Shown here in pieces: positions 8,964-18,100 of a DNA stretch of 64,000 bases (positions are counted from its first letter, which is position 1; each line of letters opens with the position of its first letter). The position numbers and the translations under genes were made by a program. The DNA is from a bacterium (GTDB lineage: Bacteria; Methylomirabilota; Methylomirabilia; Methylomirabilales; 2-02-FULL-66-22), in assembly GCA_029580855.1 (NCBI GenBank), contig JAKPQH010000093.1, positions 27,672-91,671 on the forward strand, in the 5' to 3' direction. Under the pieces are notes generated by a model that was not told the DNA's origin, made no database searches, and saw only the letters and a list, made by a program, of their open reading frames with translations.

Positions 8964-10141
8964 CAGCCACACCGATGGATGAGCTGCTGGGCCGTATCCG
9001 CGAAACCGAGGTTGTCGAGCTGTGCCGGGAGCTGATCCGTTTCAAGAGTGTCAACCCGCCCGGCGACGAGCGCCCCATCGCCGAGCACGTGGCCGGGGTG
9101 CTGCGGACGGGCGGCCTCGCGGTGGAGGTCGTCCCCCACGGCCCGACGCGTGCCAGCGTTCTGGCACGACTGAAGGGCACGGGCGAGCTGCCCGGTCTCT
9201 TCTACAGCGCCCACCTGGACACGGTGCCGGTGGGGGCGGAAGCCTGGCTCCACGATCCCTTCGCCGGCGAGGTCGCCGACGGCAAGGTGTGGGGCCGCGG
9301 GTCATCGGACATGAAGAGCGGGCTGGCCGCCATGATTATCGCGGCCAAGGTGCTTGCCGCGGCGCATGTGAAGCTGCGGGGCGATCTGATCCTGGCCTTC
9401 ACCGCGGGGGAGGAGACGGACTCGCTGGGGGCCACGGCCCTGGCCAAGCGGCCGGACCTCGGCCCTGTGCAGGCCCTGGTCGTTTCCGAGCCCAGCTCCA
9501 ACGGTATCTTTATCGCAGAACTGGGCGCGCTGTGGGTCGAGCTGACGACCCAGGGCAAGACCGCACACGGCTCCATGCCCGACCTGGGCCGCAACGCGGT
9601 CATGATGATGGTGGCCCTGCTCGCCGAGCTGGACCGGCTGCCGATCCCCCACGATCCCCATCCGATGCTGGGGGGCTTCAGCCGCAGCATCAACACGGTG
9701 ACCGGAGGGGTCAAGACCAACGTGGTGCCCGATCGCTGCGTGGCGACGGTGGATATGCGCACCGTGCCCGGGCAGGATCACCAGGCGATCGTACGGCAGA
9801 TCGAGGCGCTCGGCGCCGACCTGGCGAAGCGCCTTCCCGATTTCCGGGCGACGGTCCGCGTCGTCAACGACCGTATCCCGATCACCACAGCGCCAGACGA
9901 GCCGGTCGTGCAGCGCTTCGCCGACGTGGTGGCGGAGGCCACCGGGCAGCGGCCGGAGCCAAAGGGCGTCCGCTACTATACGGACGCCGCGGCGCTCATG
10001 CCGACCCTGCAGGCCCCGATGATCATTTGCGGGCCGGGGGAGGCGGGGCTGGCGCACCAGCCGAACGAGTACGTGGAGGTGAGCAAGCTCACCGATTCCG
10101 CCCGGCTCCTCACGCTCGCGGCGGCGCGCCTGCTGGGCTGA
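8960..10141 (+). CDS. M20-family metallopeptidase (ArgE/DapE/CPG2-like)
   Basis: A 393-residue cytosolic zinc amidohydrolase that removes acyl groups or cleaves small peptides. The di-zinc site is complete: H85 and D87 in YSAHLDTVP, bridging D117 in GRGSSDMKSG, catalytic E151 and E152 in AGEETDS, a later acidic residue in VVSEPSS, and the C-terminal histidine in GLAHQPNEYVEV. The dimerisation domain lies between about 180 and 290 (TAHGSMPDLGRNAV). Length is normal for the ArgE/DapE family, but no arginine or lysine genes are nearby, so the substrate is open. A GGTGAGGG site precedes the ATG, which overlaps the end of the upstream membrane-protein fragment. Confidence 0.9.
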   Translation: MTATPMDELLGRIRETEVVELCRELIRFKSVNPPGDERPIAEHVAGVLRTGGLAVEVVPHGPTRASVLARLKGTGELPGLFYSAHLDTVPVGAEAWLHDPFAGEVADGKVWGRGSSDMKSGLAAMIIAAKVLAAAHVKLRGDLILAFTAGEETDSLGATALAKRPDLGPVQALVVSEPSSNGIFIAELGALWVELTTQGKTAHGSMPDLGRNAVMMMVALLAELDRLPIPHDPHPMLGGFSRSINTVTGGVKTNVVPDRCVATVDMRTVPGQDHQAIVRQIEALGADLAKRLPDFRATVRVVNDRIPITTAPDEPVVQRFADVVAEATGQRPEPKGVRYYTDAAALMPTLQAPMIICGPGEAGLAHQPNEYVEVSKLTDSARLLTLAAARLLG

Positions 10142-10172
10142 CGGCACGCGGCGCGGCCCCCGGCGCCGCCTT

Positions 10173-10433
10173 CTGCATGCGCAAGAGCTTGGCCAGGGCC
10201 TTCTTGCGGCCTGCCAGGTCGCCGGCCAGGGTCATCTCCCGCACGGCCTCGATCCGGTCACCCGCGAAGAACATGTGCTCGGTGCGTGTGAGCCTGATGC
10301 CTTCGCCGCCGAATTGCCTGGTGACCTTGGCGTCCATCGGGGTATCGGCATTGGCGCGCACGCCGATTTTCCGGCACTTGTCGGCCCAGGCCATGAGCGG
10401 GGCGAAATCGGCGGAGAGTTCGGGCTGGAAGAA
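10173..10433 (-). pseudogene. Pyruvate phosphate dikinase internal fragment
   Basis: About 85 codons encode a clear piece of PPDK: MAWADKCRKIGVRANADTP, then QFGGEGIRLTRTEHMFF and then DRIEAVREMTL followed by KKALAKLLRMQ. This is the start of the PEP-binding barrel domain, where intact enzymes read WAD-R-VRANADTP and GIGLCRTEHMF. Both flanks lose homology at once, so over 90 percent of the roughly 880-residue enzyme is missing. It sits antisense, downstream of the M20 gene. Confidence 0.75.
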
Positions 10434-10553
10434 CGGCAAATCACCCAGGCAAAGGCGATAGCCAGCAGAAAGAGCCTGACCTATCAGACCTTGATGCGGA
10501 GCTGGATCGCGGAAGGGATCGCGCGGGAAGAAGAGGGACGCCGTCGCAGCTAG
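10434..10553 (+). pseudogene. C-terminal fragment of a CopG/BrnA-type antitoxin
   Basis: Translation gives RQITQAKAIASRKSLTYQTL, continuing MRSWIAEGIAREEEGRRRS and a stop. This is the ribbon-helix-helix C-terminal pattern of CopG-type antitoxins (AKAIAxRKxLxYQTLxKxWIxEGIxRE). The N-terminal half is absent and the frame continues upstream only into the antisense of the PPDK fragment. No partner toxin is visible nearby. Confidence 0.55.
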
Positions 10554-11019
10554 CTGTCGGCGATCAGGTCGGCCATCCCTGCGTCGCGACGGAGGGCTGG
10601 CGCACAATTCCGGTCTCGGGACTCGGCCCGCAAAGCCCCATCACCCAAAAGGGATACCTATCTGACGGCTTGGTGTACCCTCCTCACCCACGTCGCTGCC
10701 ATTCGGGCCTTGATAGGGGAGGGTGAGACGGCGAGGGCGCCGTGCATGATCGAGACACGAACGTGTGCGGCGAAGACCTTAGGCCAACTTGAAGAGGGTT
10801 TGCCAATCTCTTGGATACGCTCCTCCACGTGCAGCGTTCTAGTTGGCCCATCGCTGCGACCCCCGGCATAGAGTCTGCAAAAGAAACGACCAGACGCCGT
10901 CACATGTACGCCGGGCTTGTGCCGGACTGACGAGTGCGCGCGGTCGACCGGGAATGCGTTGCGGGGCCGGTCGCTCCGTTTCTGGTCAATCTATTATGCG
11001 CCGACCACGGTGACATCGC
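10554..11019. other. Gene-poor decay region
   Basis: Apart from the two fragments just upstream, this region shows no supported gene. Weakly GC-skewed reading frames on both strands have no recognisable domain or ribosome site. A possible remnant of the kind seen near 7.1 and 13.7 kb (TLLTHVAAIRAL at about 10677) is too short to assign. Confidence 0.35.
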
Positions 11020-11322
11020 ATGGACATCGAGGGCCAGCCCGTGTATATCTTCGTTGATGATCGCGAGCAAGCGGGTGCTGTTCCAGCCGCGCTCGCCAGG
11101 CGTCGGGACGCCACCATCGAGGTCGCCCGCCTCAGCGTCGGCGACTATTGCGTGCAGCGTCGCGTGCTCGTGGAGCGAAAGACTGCCGCGGACTTCGCGG
11201 CGTCGTTGATAGATGGACGGCTGTTTCGCCAAGCTGCGGCGCTCGCCGCCGCGCCGCACCGCGAGATGCTGCGCACCCTCGCCAACGCAAAAGCGTGGCA
11301 AGAGCGAGAGCCACGAGAGTAG
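11020..11322 (+). CDS. ERCC4-type nuclease domain protein, truncated
   Basis: A 100-residue frame with the N-terminal part of an XPF/ERCC4 nuclease: VDDREQ at 12-17, then LSVGDYCVQRRVLVERKTAADF, which contains the GDY...ERKT-D active-site pattern, and SLIDGRLFRQ. Single-domain bacterial ERCC4 nucleases are about twice this length. Here similarity ends near residue 75 and the tail (EMLRTLANAKAWQEREPRE) is unrelated. The family cuts branched or structured DNA. It is probably a 3'-truncated, non-functional copy; the ATG has no strong ribosome site. Confidence 0.6.
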   Translation: MDIEGQPVYIFVDDREQAGAVPAALARRRDATIEVARLSVGDYCVQRRVLVERKTAADFAASLIDGRLFRQAAALAAAPHREMLRTLANAKAWQEREPRE

Positions 11323-11401
11323 CTCAGGGGGGCGGGTGCGCTGCGATAACAGCGTCGCCTTGAACCGCCGCACAGCAGCACCCGCGCCCGTCGCGTCCTC
11401 G

Positions 11402-12475
11402 TCAGCCCCGCTCCGCCGGCGCCTTCTGCGTCTGTTCGGCGAGGAGTTTCTGCAGGTCCGCCAGCGACTTTGCCTGCGCAGATCTTTCGATGGCCTTCTC
11501 GGCGATCTCCTGAACCTTCTGGTACGCGGCCTCGAGCTGCTTGGCCAGCTTGGCGTTCTGGTCGCTGAAGTCCTTGGCGATCTTCTCCAGCGCCTCGATG
11601 CGCGCCGCCGCGACGTTCCGATCGCCCTCGAACTCCTTGCGGAGCAATTCCTCGCGGCTGTTGGCGTCTGCTTTCAGGCGCTCGCCGGTTTCTTTGACGG
11701 CCCAGTCCACCGCTGACTCCAGCTCTTTCGGGATCGCCGCCATCCGCTGCCGTAAGTCGGCCATCTCCTTCTCCTGAGCCGCCACGGCCTTCTCGTGCTC
11801 CGCCAACTCCTTCGTCGCCGCTTCCCGCTTGGTGAGGATGTCGCGTTCGAGCGCGGCCTTCTCGTCATTCAGTTTGTCGCGGACCGTTTGCTGCTCGCGC
11901 GTCAAGAGATAGGCGAACTCCTCCTTCTCGCGCTCGCGGGTCTTCTTCTCGATCGCGTCCCGCTCGCGTGTCTCGAGTTCGCGGACCTTCTTCCCCTTCT
12001 CCCACTCGGCGCGCGTGGTTTCAATCTCGCGGGCGAGACGGTCCGTCTGCGTTGTCAGCTCGGCCTCGAATGCCTGGCGCTTCTGGTTCTGCGCCTCGAT
12101 GAGCGCGGCCAGGCTGGCGGCCGCCTTGTCGATGTCGTACAGTTCCTGCAGATCGCGCTCCTTCACCTCGACCGCCTTCTGGACCGCCTTGAAGCGCGCG
12201 ACCTCGGTTGCCATGCGTTCCGCGATCTGGGCCAGGTTCTAGCCGATGTCGGCCTTGAGGTTGCCCAGGGCCCGCTCCACGCCGTCCGGCGTCAGGTCGG
12301 TCGCCGCCGCGACCACCTCCTCGGCGCGCTTCTCCTGCACGCGCTTCTCCGGCTGCAGCTTGGCGGCGCGCTTCGCCTCCAGCTGCCGCACCACAGTAGG
12401 GTAGGCCTCGAGCGTCTCTTGCTTGGTATTCTTGTCTGAAAGCTTCGGAACGGGCGGTTTCTCGGTGGCGGCCAT
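11402..12475 (-). pseudogene. Long coiled-coil protein interrupted by an in-frame TAG
   Basis: One continuous frame of 357 codons apart from a TAG at 12239-12241. The part before the stop (78 residues) starts at a plausible ATG (MAATEKPPVPKLSDKNTKQE). The part after it continues NLAQIAERMATEVARFKAV, with 270 residues from the next ATG at 12214. The second part is a nearly unbroken heptad coiled coil rich in Glu, Lys, Ala and Arg (for example EIETTRAEWEKGKKVRELET). No enzyme motif is seen. The ATG at 12214 lacks a good ribosome site, so a nonsense mutation or read-through is likelier than two independent genes. The family is not one I can name. Confidence 0.6.
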
Positions 12476-12558
12476 GGGAGGTCTTCTCTTGGGAGCGTAG
12501 GGTGTGGGCGGTCTTTTGACGGCTGGATGGTATTGCGATCAATTCGGCGGTGCCAAGG

Positions 12559-12737
12559 CTATTGGCTGCCTCTGCTTTTCATCAGCCAGTCGATCGCCGA
12601 ATGCTCCTTCGCGATATGCTTCACGGTATAGCCGTCTCGATGGACGCGTTCGAGTAGCATGCGATCGAGGTTTGGCCACGCTTCGTGGCAGCGTGATGCC
12701 ACGCCGATGCAGTCAAGGGCTAGCCGTTGGAGTCGCT
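12559..12737 (-). pseudogene. Unassigned protein C-terminal fragment
   Basis: A frame reading RLQRLALDCIGVASRCHEAW, then PNLDRMLLERVHRDGYTVKH and IAKEHSAIDWLMKSRGSQ before a TAG. It is not arginine/proline noise and its composition looks coding. It starts just after a stop inside the decayed HEPN region and has no start codon. I do not recognise the family. It partly overlaps the end of the HEPN relic in another frame. Confidence 0.3.
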
Positions 12738-13073
12738 AGGTCCCATCTCGTCGAGTATGAGGATGATGGCAGCGCGTAGGGCGGGCAGGCCACGTTGGGT
12801 GATGTCTCACACACGGGAAAGGCTAATGCCCAGATAGTCGTGGACAAGCACATTCTGGAATCCCGCGATAGCTGTCCACGGAAGGTCCGAGTGGCGCCCC
12901 TTCAACGCGGAAGAGAGTCGCTACGTCGACTCGGCCAGTTCCTGGAGTTCGCGGAGGGTTGCTTTCTGCGTCTTGCGATCGGTCAGGAATCGGCTTCATC
13001 CCTCGCTCGTGTAGCCGATGATCGCGTCGAGACACTCCAAGTTGTGTTGAAGGTAAACGCGATCATCCTTCAC
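12720..13073 (-). pseudogene. HEPN-domain (DUF86) toxin relic
   Basis: Translation from a GTG gives VKDDRVYLQHNLECLDAIIG and YTSEG, the start of a DUF86 HEPN protein, then a stop. After a frameshift it continues FLTDRKTQKATLRELQELAE, a TAG, then LPWTAIAGFQNVLVHDYLGI, a TGA and ITQRGLPALRAAIILILDEM. Order and content match the whole family, including the R-x4-H region (here NVLVHDY), but at least one frameshift and two stops abolish it. The GTG overlaps the nucleotidyltransferase stop (GTGA), the usual MNT/HEPN order. Confidence 0.65.
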
Positions 13074-13345
13074 AGTGGCACCGCTTCCGCCAAGGCCCGC
13101 GCCCGCATTTCCGGGCGCAGGGCGTCAGCTTCGACCACATCCACACGGCAGCCGAGAAGGGTTTCGAGGTCAGCCACGAGTCCACCAGGAAACCACGGAG
13201 TGGTCGGGCCATTCACCTCGATGAGCAGATCGACGTCGCTGCCCTCGCCGGTCGTTCCGCGCGCGCGCGAGCCGAAGATATGAACACGGCCGACCCCGTG
13301 TTGTCGCGCAACGCGCAGGATATCTTCTCGTCCGCCACAGGTGGC
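13070..13345 (-). CDS. MNT-type minimal nucleotidyltransferase (antitoxin of MNT/HEPN pair)
   Basis: About 90 residues with the complete minimal nucleotidyltransferase signature: HIFGSRARGTTGEGSDVDLL, where GS and D-x-D (DVD) form the catalytic site, followed by VDVVEADALRPEMRARALAE. In characterised MNT/HEPN modules this protein modifies (AMPylates) and neutralises the HEPN RNase. The downstream HEPN partner here is destroyed. No ATG or GTG lies at the expected position; the frame stays open far upstream, so the start given is only the first family-like residue. The gene may also be non-functional. Confidence 0.6.
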   Translation of the reverse strand, partial: ATCGGREDILRVARQHGVGRVHIFGSRARGTTGEGSDVDLLIEVNGPTTPWFPGGLVADLETLLGCRVDVVEADALRPEMRARALAEAVPL

Positions 13346-13654
13346 CTCCCATGTACGGTTTTTTACGTTTGCTGCATTTATATCAGGAAAAGGCCTGTCG
13401 GGCAATTGTCCCACGTGGATGTGGCCGCCGGACCAGCGTCGCACATTGGGGGACTTCGAGGGGGCGGCCCAGCGTAGCCGGAGACAGCCCGCCAATCCGA
13501 CGCCCAAGACGATCACGAGCGGCTGTCCGAATGTCGTCAAGCACGACGTAGGTAGCCCGACCGCCGAAGCGGCGCGGGATCCGAAATCCCCGATGCGAAC
13601 CGGGCGGATCCTCATCGCAGAGGCTCCAATGTGATTGCACCATAGTCAGGCGAG

Positions 13655-13900
13655 TGGACCGTGTTTCAAGGCATAGCCCGTCGTCCTCACCCACCTCGGC
13701 CTGTGGTCCACCCTCGCCCACAGCCCCCCGACTGTCTCCGTCGCGACCTGACCCACGCACGACGCCTCAGTGATCTCCACTCGGGGGAGGGGGGCGGAAG
13801 CGTCCGCCGGGCGCCGGGGTATCGTCCGGTGTACGTTCCCCGTTTTGTTCCTCTTTTTCCGCTTGCCCCGCCCGCCCGTGCGGCGGATACTCCGCCCCGA
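13655..13900 (+). mobile_element. IS91-like transposase relic and element end (copy 2)
   Basis: A short stretch translates as VLTHLGLWSTLAHSPP, the same C-terminal motif as in copy 1 near 7.1 kb. It is followed after about 150 bases by the same 15-bp palindrome (ggcgga-tac-tccgcc, 13882-13896) in similar surroundings (cccgtgcggcggatactccg). Almost all of the transposase is gone. The shared spacing suggests both relics come from one element family. Confidence 0.5.
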
Positions 13901-14022
13901 CGTGGGGATCCCGGTCGCCTCGGGCACCGCGACTGGCCAGGGAGTGTCGCCGGGCCCGTGGGGCCGCCGGCGGGTGAATCGTCGCGCGGCCGCCAAAAGC
14001 AAATTCCTATCACCCACCACCC
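13901..14022. other. Intergenic remainder
   Basis: Together with the flanking relic this fills the gap between the MNT gene and the next module. No gene or signal is seen. Confidence 0.35.
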
Positions 14023-14220
14023 CTACGCCCCCCAGGAGCGGCGCAGGCGCTGGGCCTCTTCGAGAGAACGATGCTTGTATACGCCGGCGGGAATCTGGAG
14101 GGGCCTTAGACGGATGGCCGTAGTCGAGAGGTCACACGCCAGCTTGAGGTTTTGCGGGTCGAGGGGAAGTAGCGGAGACGGAAGCATCTCGGTCACCGAT
14201 CGGAACTTGCGAACGGGCAT
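14023..14220 (-). CDS. Small MPVRKF-type protein paired with a nucleotidyltransferase
   Basis: A 65-residue protein beginning MPVRKFRSVTEM and ending GVYKHRSLEEAQRLRRSW. Proteins of this size with an N-terminal VRKFRSVEEM and a C-terminal PPGVYRHRSIEE pattern are found next to DUF6036/AbiEii-like nucleotidyltransferases. Its ATG overlaps the stop of the upstream gene as TGATG, so the two are translationally coupled. A GTG one codon earlier is an alternative start. By arrangement it resembles one half of a toxin-antitoxin pair, but no activity is established for this family to my knowledge. Confidence 0.6.
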   Translation of the reverse strand: MPVRKFRSVTEMLPSPLLPLDPQNLKLACDLSTTAIRLRPLQIPAGVYKHRSLEEAQRLRRSWGA

Positions 14221-14690
14221 CACTCCTCCTGCAGGGAGAACCGCTCTTTCAAGACCTGCGCGTCGAGGCGGTCCTGGGGCCGGACCGTATCCTTTTTCAT
14301 CCGATAAAGCATGAGCGGGGTCGCCACCCTGACCCGCACGCCCTCAATCACGAGTTCCTCGCTGTCGAGGTTCGCAAAACCGAACGCCTCGCCGAGACGC
14401 GCCAGTATATCAATCCAGAAATCCCCCGCGGGCGGCACATACTGAATCGCCGGATACTCTCCGGCCAGTTCGTCGGCGCGGATGCTTTCGATCTCCGGAT
14501 CGTTAAACAGCTCTCGAAACGCGGTCTTGAGTCGAGCGACATTGTCCACCTCAGTCGAGACGACCACGTCGATATCGCGCGTCGCGCGAACCAACCCCTG
14601 CGCAGCCATGGCCATCCCTCCAACGAGGACATAGGCCATTTTGTGACGGTCGAAGGCCGCGAAGATACGCTTCGTCTGCTCGAATTCCAT
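14220..14690 (-). CDS. DUF6036/AbiEii-like nucleotidyltransferase
   Basis: A 156-residue nucleotidyltransferase-fold protein. The signature YVLVGGMAMAAQGLVRATRD followed by IDVVV (about 21-45) gives the GG motif and the D-x-D type catalytic acids of the polymerase-beta fold. The C-terminal part ends in MLYRMKKDTVRPQDRLDAQV, typical of AbiEii-like proteins that act on substrate via a Lys/Asp motif. The start chosen has an AGGAGA site 9 bases upstream. It forms a coupled two-gene unit with the downstream small protein. Role as toxin or antitoxin is an inference from relatives. Confidence 0.75.
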   Translation of the reverse strand: MEFEQTKRIFAAFDRHKMAYVLVGGMAMAAQGLVRATRDIDVVVSTEVDNVARLKTAFRELFNDPEIESIRADELAGEYPAIQYVPPAGDFWIDILARLGEAFGFANLDSEELVIEGVRVRVATPLMLYRMKKDTVRPQDRLDAQVLKERFSLQEE

Positions 14691-15139
14691 CGCCCTGTTT
14701 CTCCTGTTGCGCCGACTGGAATCCGCTTGGGACGCTAACATCGGCGGAAATGGGTGTCAACGCGGAAATCCCAGGCAACGTCCTCCGACGTCGGCACGAT
14801 GTCTGGTGATAGCCGGGGCCCGCAAGAGCCCCTCCCGAGGCGCAAGTTCCGGTGGGGTTCCCCCAAGTACCTTGGAGATTTTCGTCATTCAAGAAGGTTC
14901 AGGGTACTTTTTTGACCAGGGCTTTGGATTCGTGCAAAGTGGGTGGTTTGTGCGCCGTCATTATCGATCACCTCATACGTGCATTATTGACTACGCAAGT
15001 GACTGATCTGCGACGGCTCTGGCGCGCGGTAAACAGCAGAACGATGGAGAGAGGTCGGTCCATAGCAGACGTCAACGGGATTCTTGGCTAGAACATCTCG
15101 GGAGAGCGTCGACGGTCGGCCAAAAGTGCGAACTGGGGA
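14691..15139. other. Intergenic region, no gene seen
   Basis: About 450 bases, somewhat less GC-rich than the surroundings, upstream of the nucleotidyltransferase module and downstream of dnaE2. It presumably contains the module promoter and the dnaE2 terminator. I could not fix either, and no RNA gene is seen. Confidence 0.4.
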
Positions 15140-18100
15140 TCACTGAAAATCCCGGCTCCCGCCCGTGGGCACGGGCTGGGTCAGTTGGGGTGTCCAGACA
15201 TGGTCGGCGATGAGGTGGGCGACGCCCTGCTGCGATTCCAGCCGGCCCGTGATGCCGAGGAGCGGGCTGGTCTTCACGAGGCTGCGGTGTCGCGCCCACA
15301 CCTTCGGCCACAGGACGACGTTCACGAAGCCGGTCTCGTCCTCCAGGGTGAGGAAGACCACCCCCTTGGCGGTGCTGGGCCGCTGGCGGCAGATCACGGC
15401 CCCGGCGTAGCGCACGCGCCGGCCGTGGGGAAGTCGCGCCACGTCGGCCGCGTCGGGAAGGCCCTGGGCGCGGAGCGCCGCGCGGACCGCCTCCAGCGGG
15501 TGGCCGCGGGGGCTGAGGTCGGTGGTCCGGTAGTCCCAGCGGATCGTCTCGGCCGCGTCGAGGCGCGCGAAGAGCTCCCCGGATGAGGGCGGCTCCACGG
15601 GCAGGGAATCCCCGCCGCATTTGACGAGCGCCTTCGCCTCCCAGAGCGCGGTGCGCCGGTTCGCTTCGAGTCCGTCGAATGCCCCCGCTTCGGCCAGCAC
15701 CTGCAGGACGGCGGCGTCGAGCCGCGCGCGGCGCGCGAAATCCGCCAGGGACGTAAAGGGGGCGGCGCTGCGCGCCGCGACGATCCGCGCTCCGTCCGCC
15801 TCGCCCAGTCCCTTCACACACCGGAGACCCAGGCGAACGGCGAAGGCCTCCCTTCCCTCTACTTCAAAGTTTGTCGAATATTCCAGAGTTCCCCGGGGTG
15901 TCTCGAGCCCGCCGGGCCCGCGGGCCAGCCGGCTTCGGGACGCCGTGGCCTCTGGGGTCTCGAAGCTTACGTCACGGCTGCGCCCCCGGCGCGACGCGCC
16001 CCGCAGGGGCGGCGGCGCCGGAGTAAGGCTGGCCGGTTCTCGACGAGGCCCTAGGTGGGCGAGGGGCACCCCGGGGAACTCTGACTTGTGCAGCGAACCT
16101 CTAGGGCAGGACACTTGTTCCAGCGTGCAGTCCCAGTCGCTCGTCCGAACATCCACGGGCCGGACTTCAATCTTGTGCCGCCGCGCATCCTCCACGATGG
16201 TGGACGGCGTGTAGAACCCCATGGGCTGCGCGTTCAAAAGCGCGCAGGCGAACTCCGCCGGGTAATGACACTTGAGCCAGGCGGTGGCGTAGCTGATGAG
16301 GGCGAAGCTGGCGGCGTGGCTCTCCGGAAATCCGTACTCGCCGAAGCCGCGGATCTGCTGGAACACCCGCTCGGCGAACTCCGGTGCGATCCCCTTGGCC
16401 ACCATGCGCGAGACGAGCCGCTCGCGGTGCTGCTCCATACGGCCGCTCCGGCGCCACGCCGCCATGTCGCGCCGAAGCCGGTCCGCCTCGCCGGGGGTGT
16501 AGTCGGCCGCCACCATGGCCACGCGGATGACCTGCTCTTGGAAGAGGGGCACGCCCAGCGTCTTCTGGAGGATCGGGATCAGGCTGGGGTGCGGGTACAC
16601 CACCGGCTCTTCGTTCCGCCGGCGGCGGAGATAGGGGTGCACCATCCCGCCGGTGATGGGCCCCGGCCGGATGATGCTCACCTCGATCACCAGGTCGTAG
16701 AACTGTCGCGGACGCAGGCGGGGGAGCATGGCCATTTGGGCGCGGCTCTCGATCTGGAACACCCCCACGGTGTCGGCGCGGGAGATCATGGCGAACGTCG
16801 TCGGGTCGTCCGCCGGAAGGGTGGCCATGGAGTACGTGACGCCGCGGTACTTCGCGAGGAGGCGAAAACAGCGGTCCAGGTGGGAGAGCGCGCCCAGGCC
16901 CAGCAGGTCCACCTTGAACAGTCCCAGCGCCTCGACGTCCGTCTTGTCCCACTGGATGACGGTCCGGCCCGGCATCGTCGCGTTCTCGACGGGCACCAGG
17001 TCGATCACCGGCTCGTGTCCCAGCAGGAACCCGCCGGGGTGGATCGAGAGATGGCGCGGGAACTCGCACAGCTCCGCGGCCAGCGCGCGGAGGTGCCGGT
17101 GCGCGGGGGCCTCGGGGTCCAGCCCCGCCTGGGCGAGGACGGCGGGCGCGATCTCGCTCCCGCGGGACAGGAGCCTGGTCAGCCGGGCGAGCGCGGTGTC
17201 CGGCAGGCCCAGCGCCTTGCCCACGTCGCGCACCGCCGAGCGGGCGCGGTAGCGGATGACGTTGGCGACCATGGCGGCGTGGTCGCGCCCGTACTTGTCG
17301 TACACGTGCTGGATCACCTCTTCGCGCCGCTCGTGCACGATGTCGAGGTCGATGTCCGGCGGCTCGGCCCGTTCGCGGGACAGGAACCGCTCGAAGAGGA
17401 GGCCCATGCGCACCGGATCGATGGCGGTGATCCCCAGGCAGTAGCAGACCGCCGAGTTCGCCGCGGAGCCCCGGCCCTGGCACAGAATCTCCCGCTCCCG
17501 GCAGAAGCGGACGATCTCCCACATGGTGAGGAAGTAGCCGCAGTAGTCCAGTTCCTCGATCAGCCGGAGCTCCTTGTCAAGCTGCGCCGTCACGTCGGCG
17601 GGGATCACGCCGCCGTAACGCTCCCGCGCCCCGGCGAGGGTCAGCTCGGCCAGCCATTCCGCGGTCGTCTTTCCCTCCGGCAGCCGCTCCGAGGGGTAGC
17701 GGTAGACGATCTGGTCGAGCCGGAAGGTGCAGCGCAGGGCGACCTCGCGGGTTCGCTCGATCGCCGCGGGGTCGTCGGCGAACAGCGCGCCGAAAGCCGC
17801 GGGAGACTTCAGGTCGTGCTCGGCGTTCGGCCGGATGCGCCGCCCGGCGGTGGCGAGGGTCACGCCGTGACGGACGCAGGTGAGGACATCCTGGAGGCGC
17901 TGGCGGGCAGGCGTGTGGTAGAGGACCTCCACGGCCGCCGCCACGGGGATCCCGTGCCGCTGGGCGCGCCGGCGGACGCGGGCCTCTTGCTCGACCTCGT
18001 CGGCCTCCCGGTGGCGGGTGACCATGGCGTAGAGCCGGTCGCCGAAGGCCTCGCGGAGGAGGCGGGCGACGGGATCCGGCTCGGCCTCGCCGGCGAGGAG

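Noticed and set aside
12239..12475. A separate 78-residue gene upstream of the coiled-coil gene
   Set aside because: It is in the same frame as the longer downstream part, separated only by one TAG and eight codons; better read as one interrupted gene.
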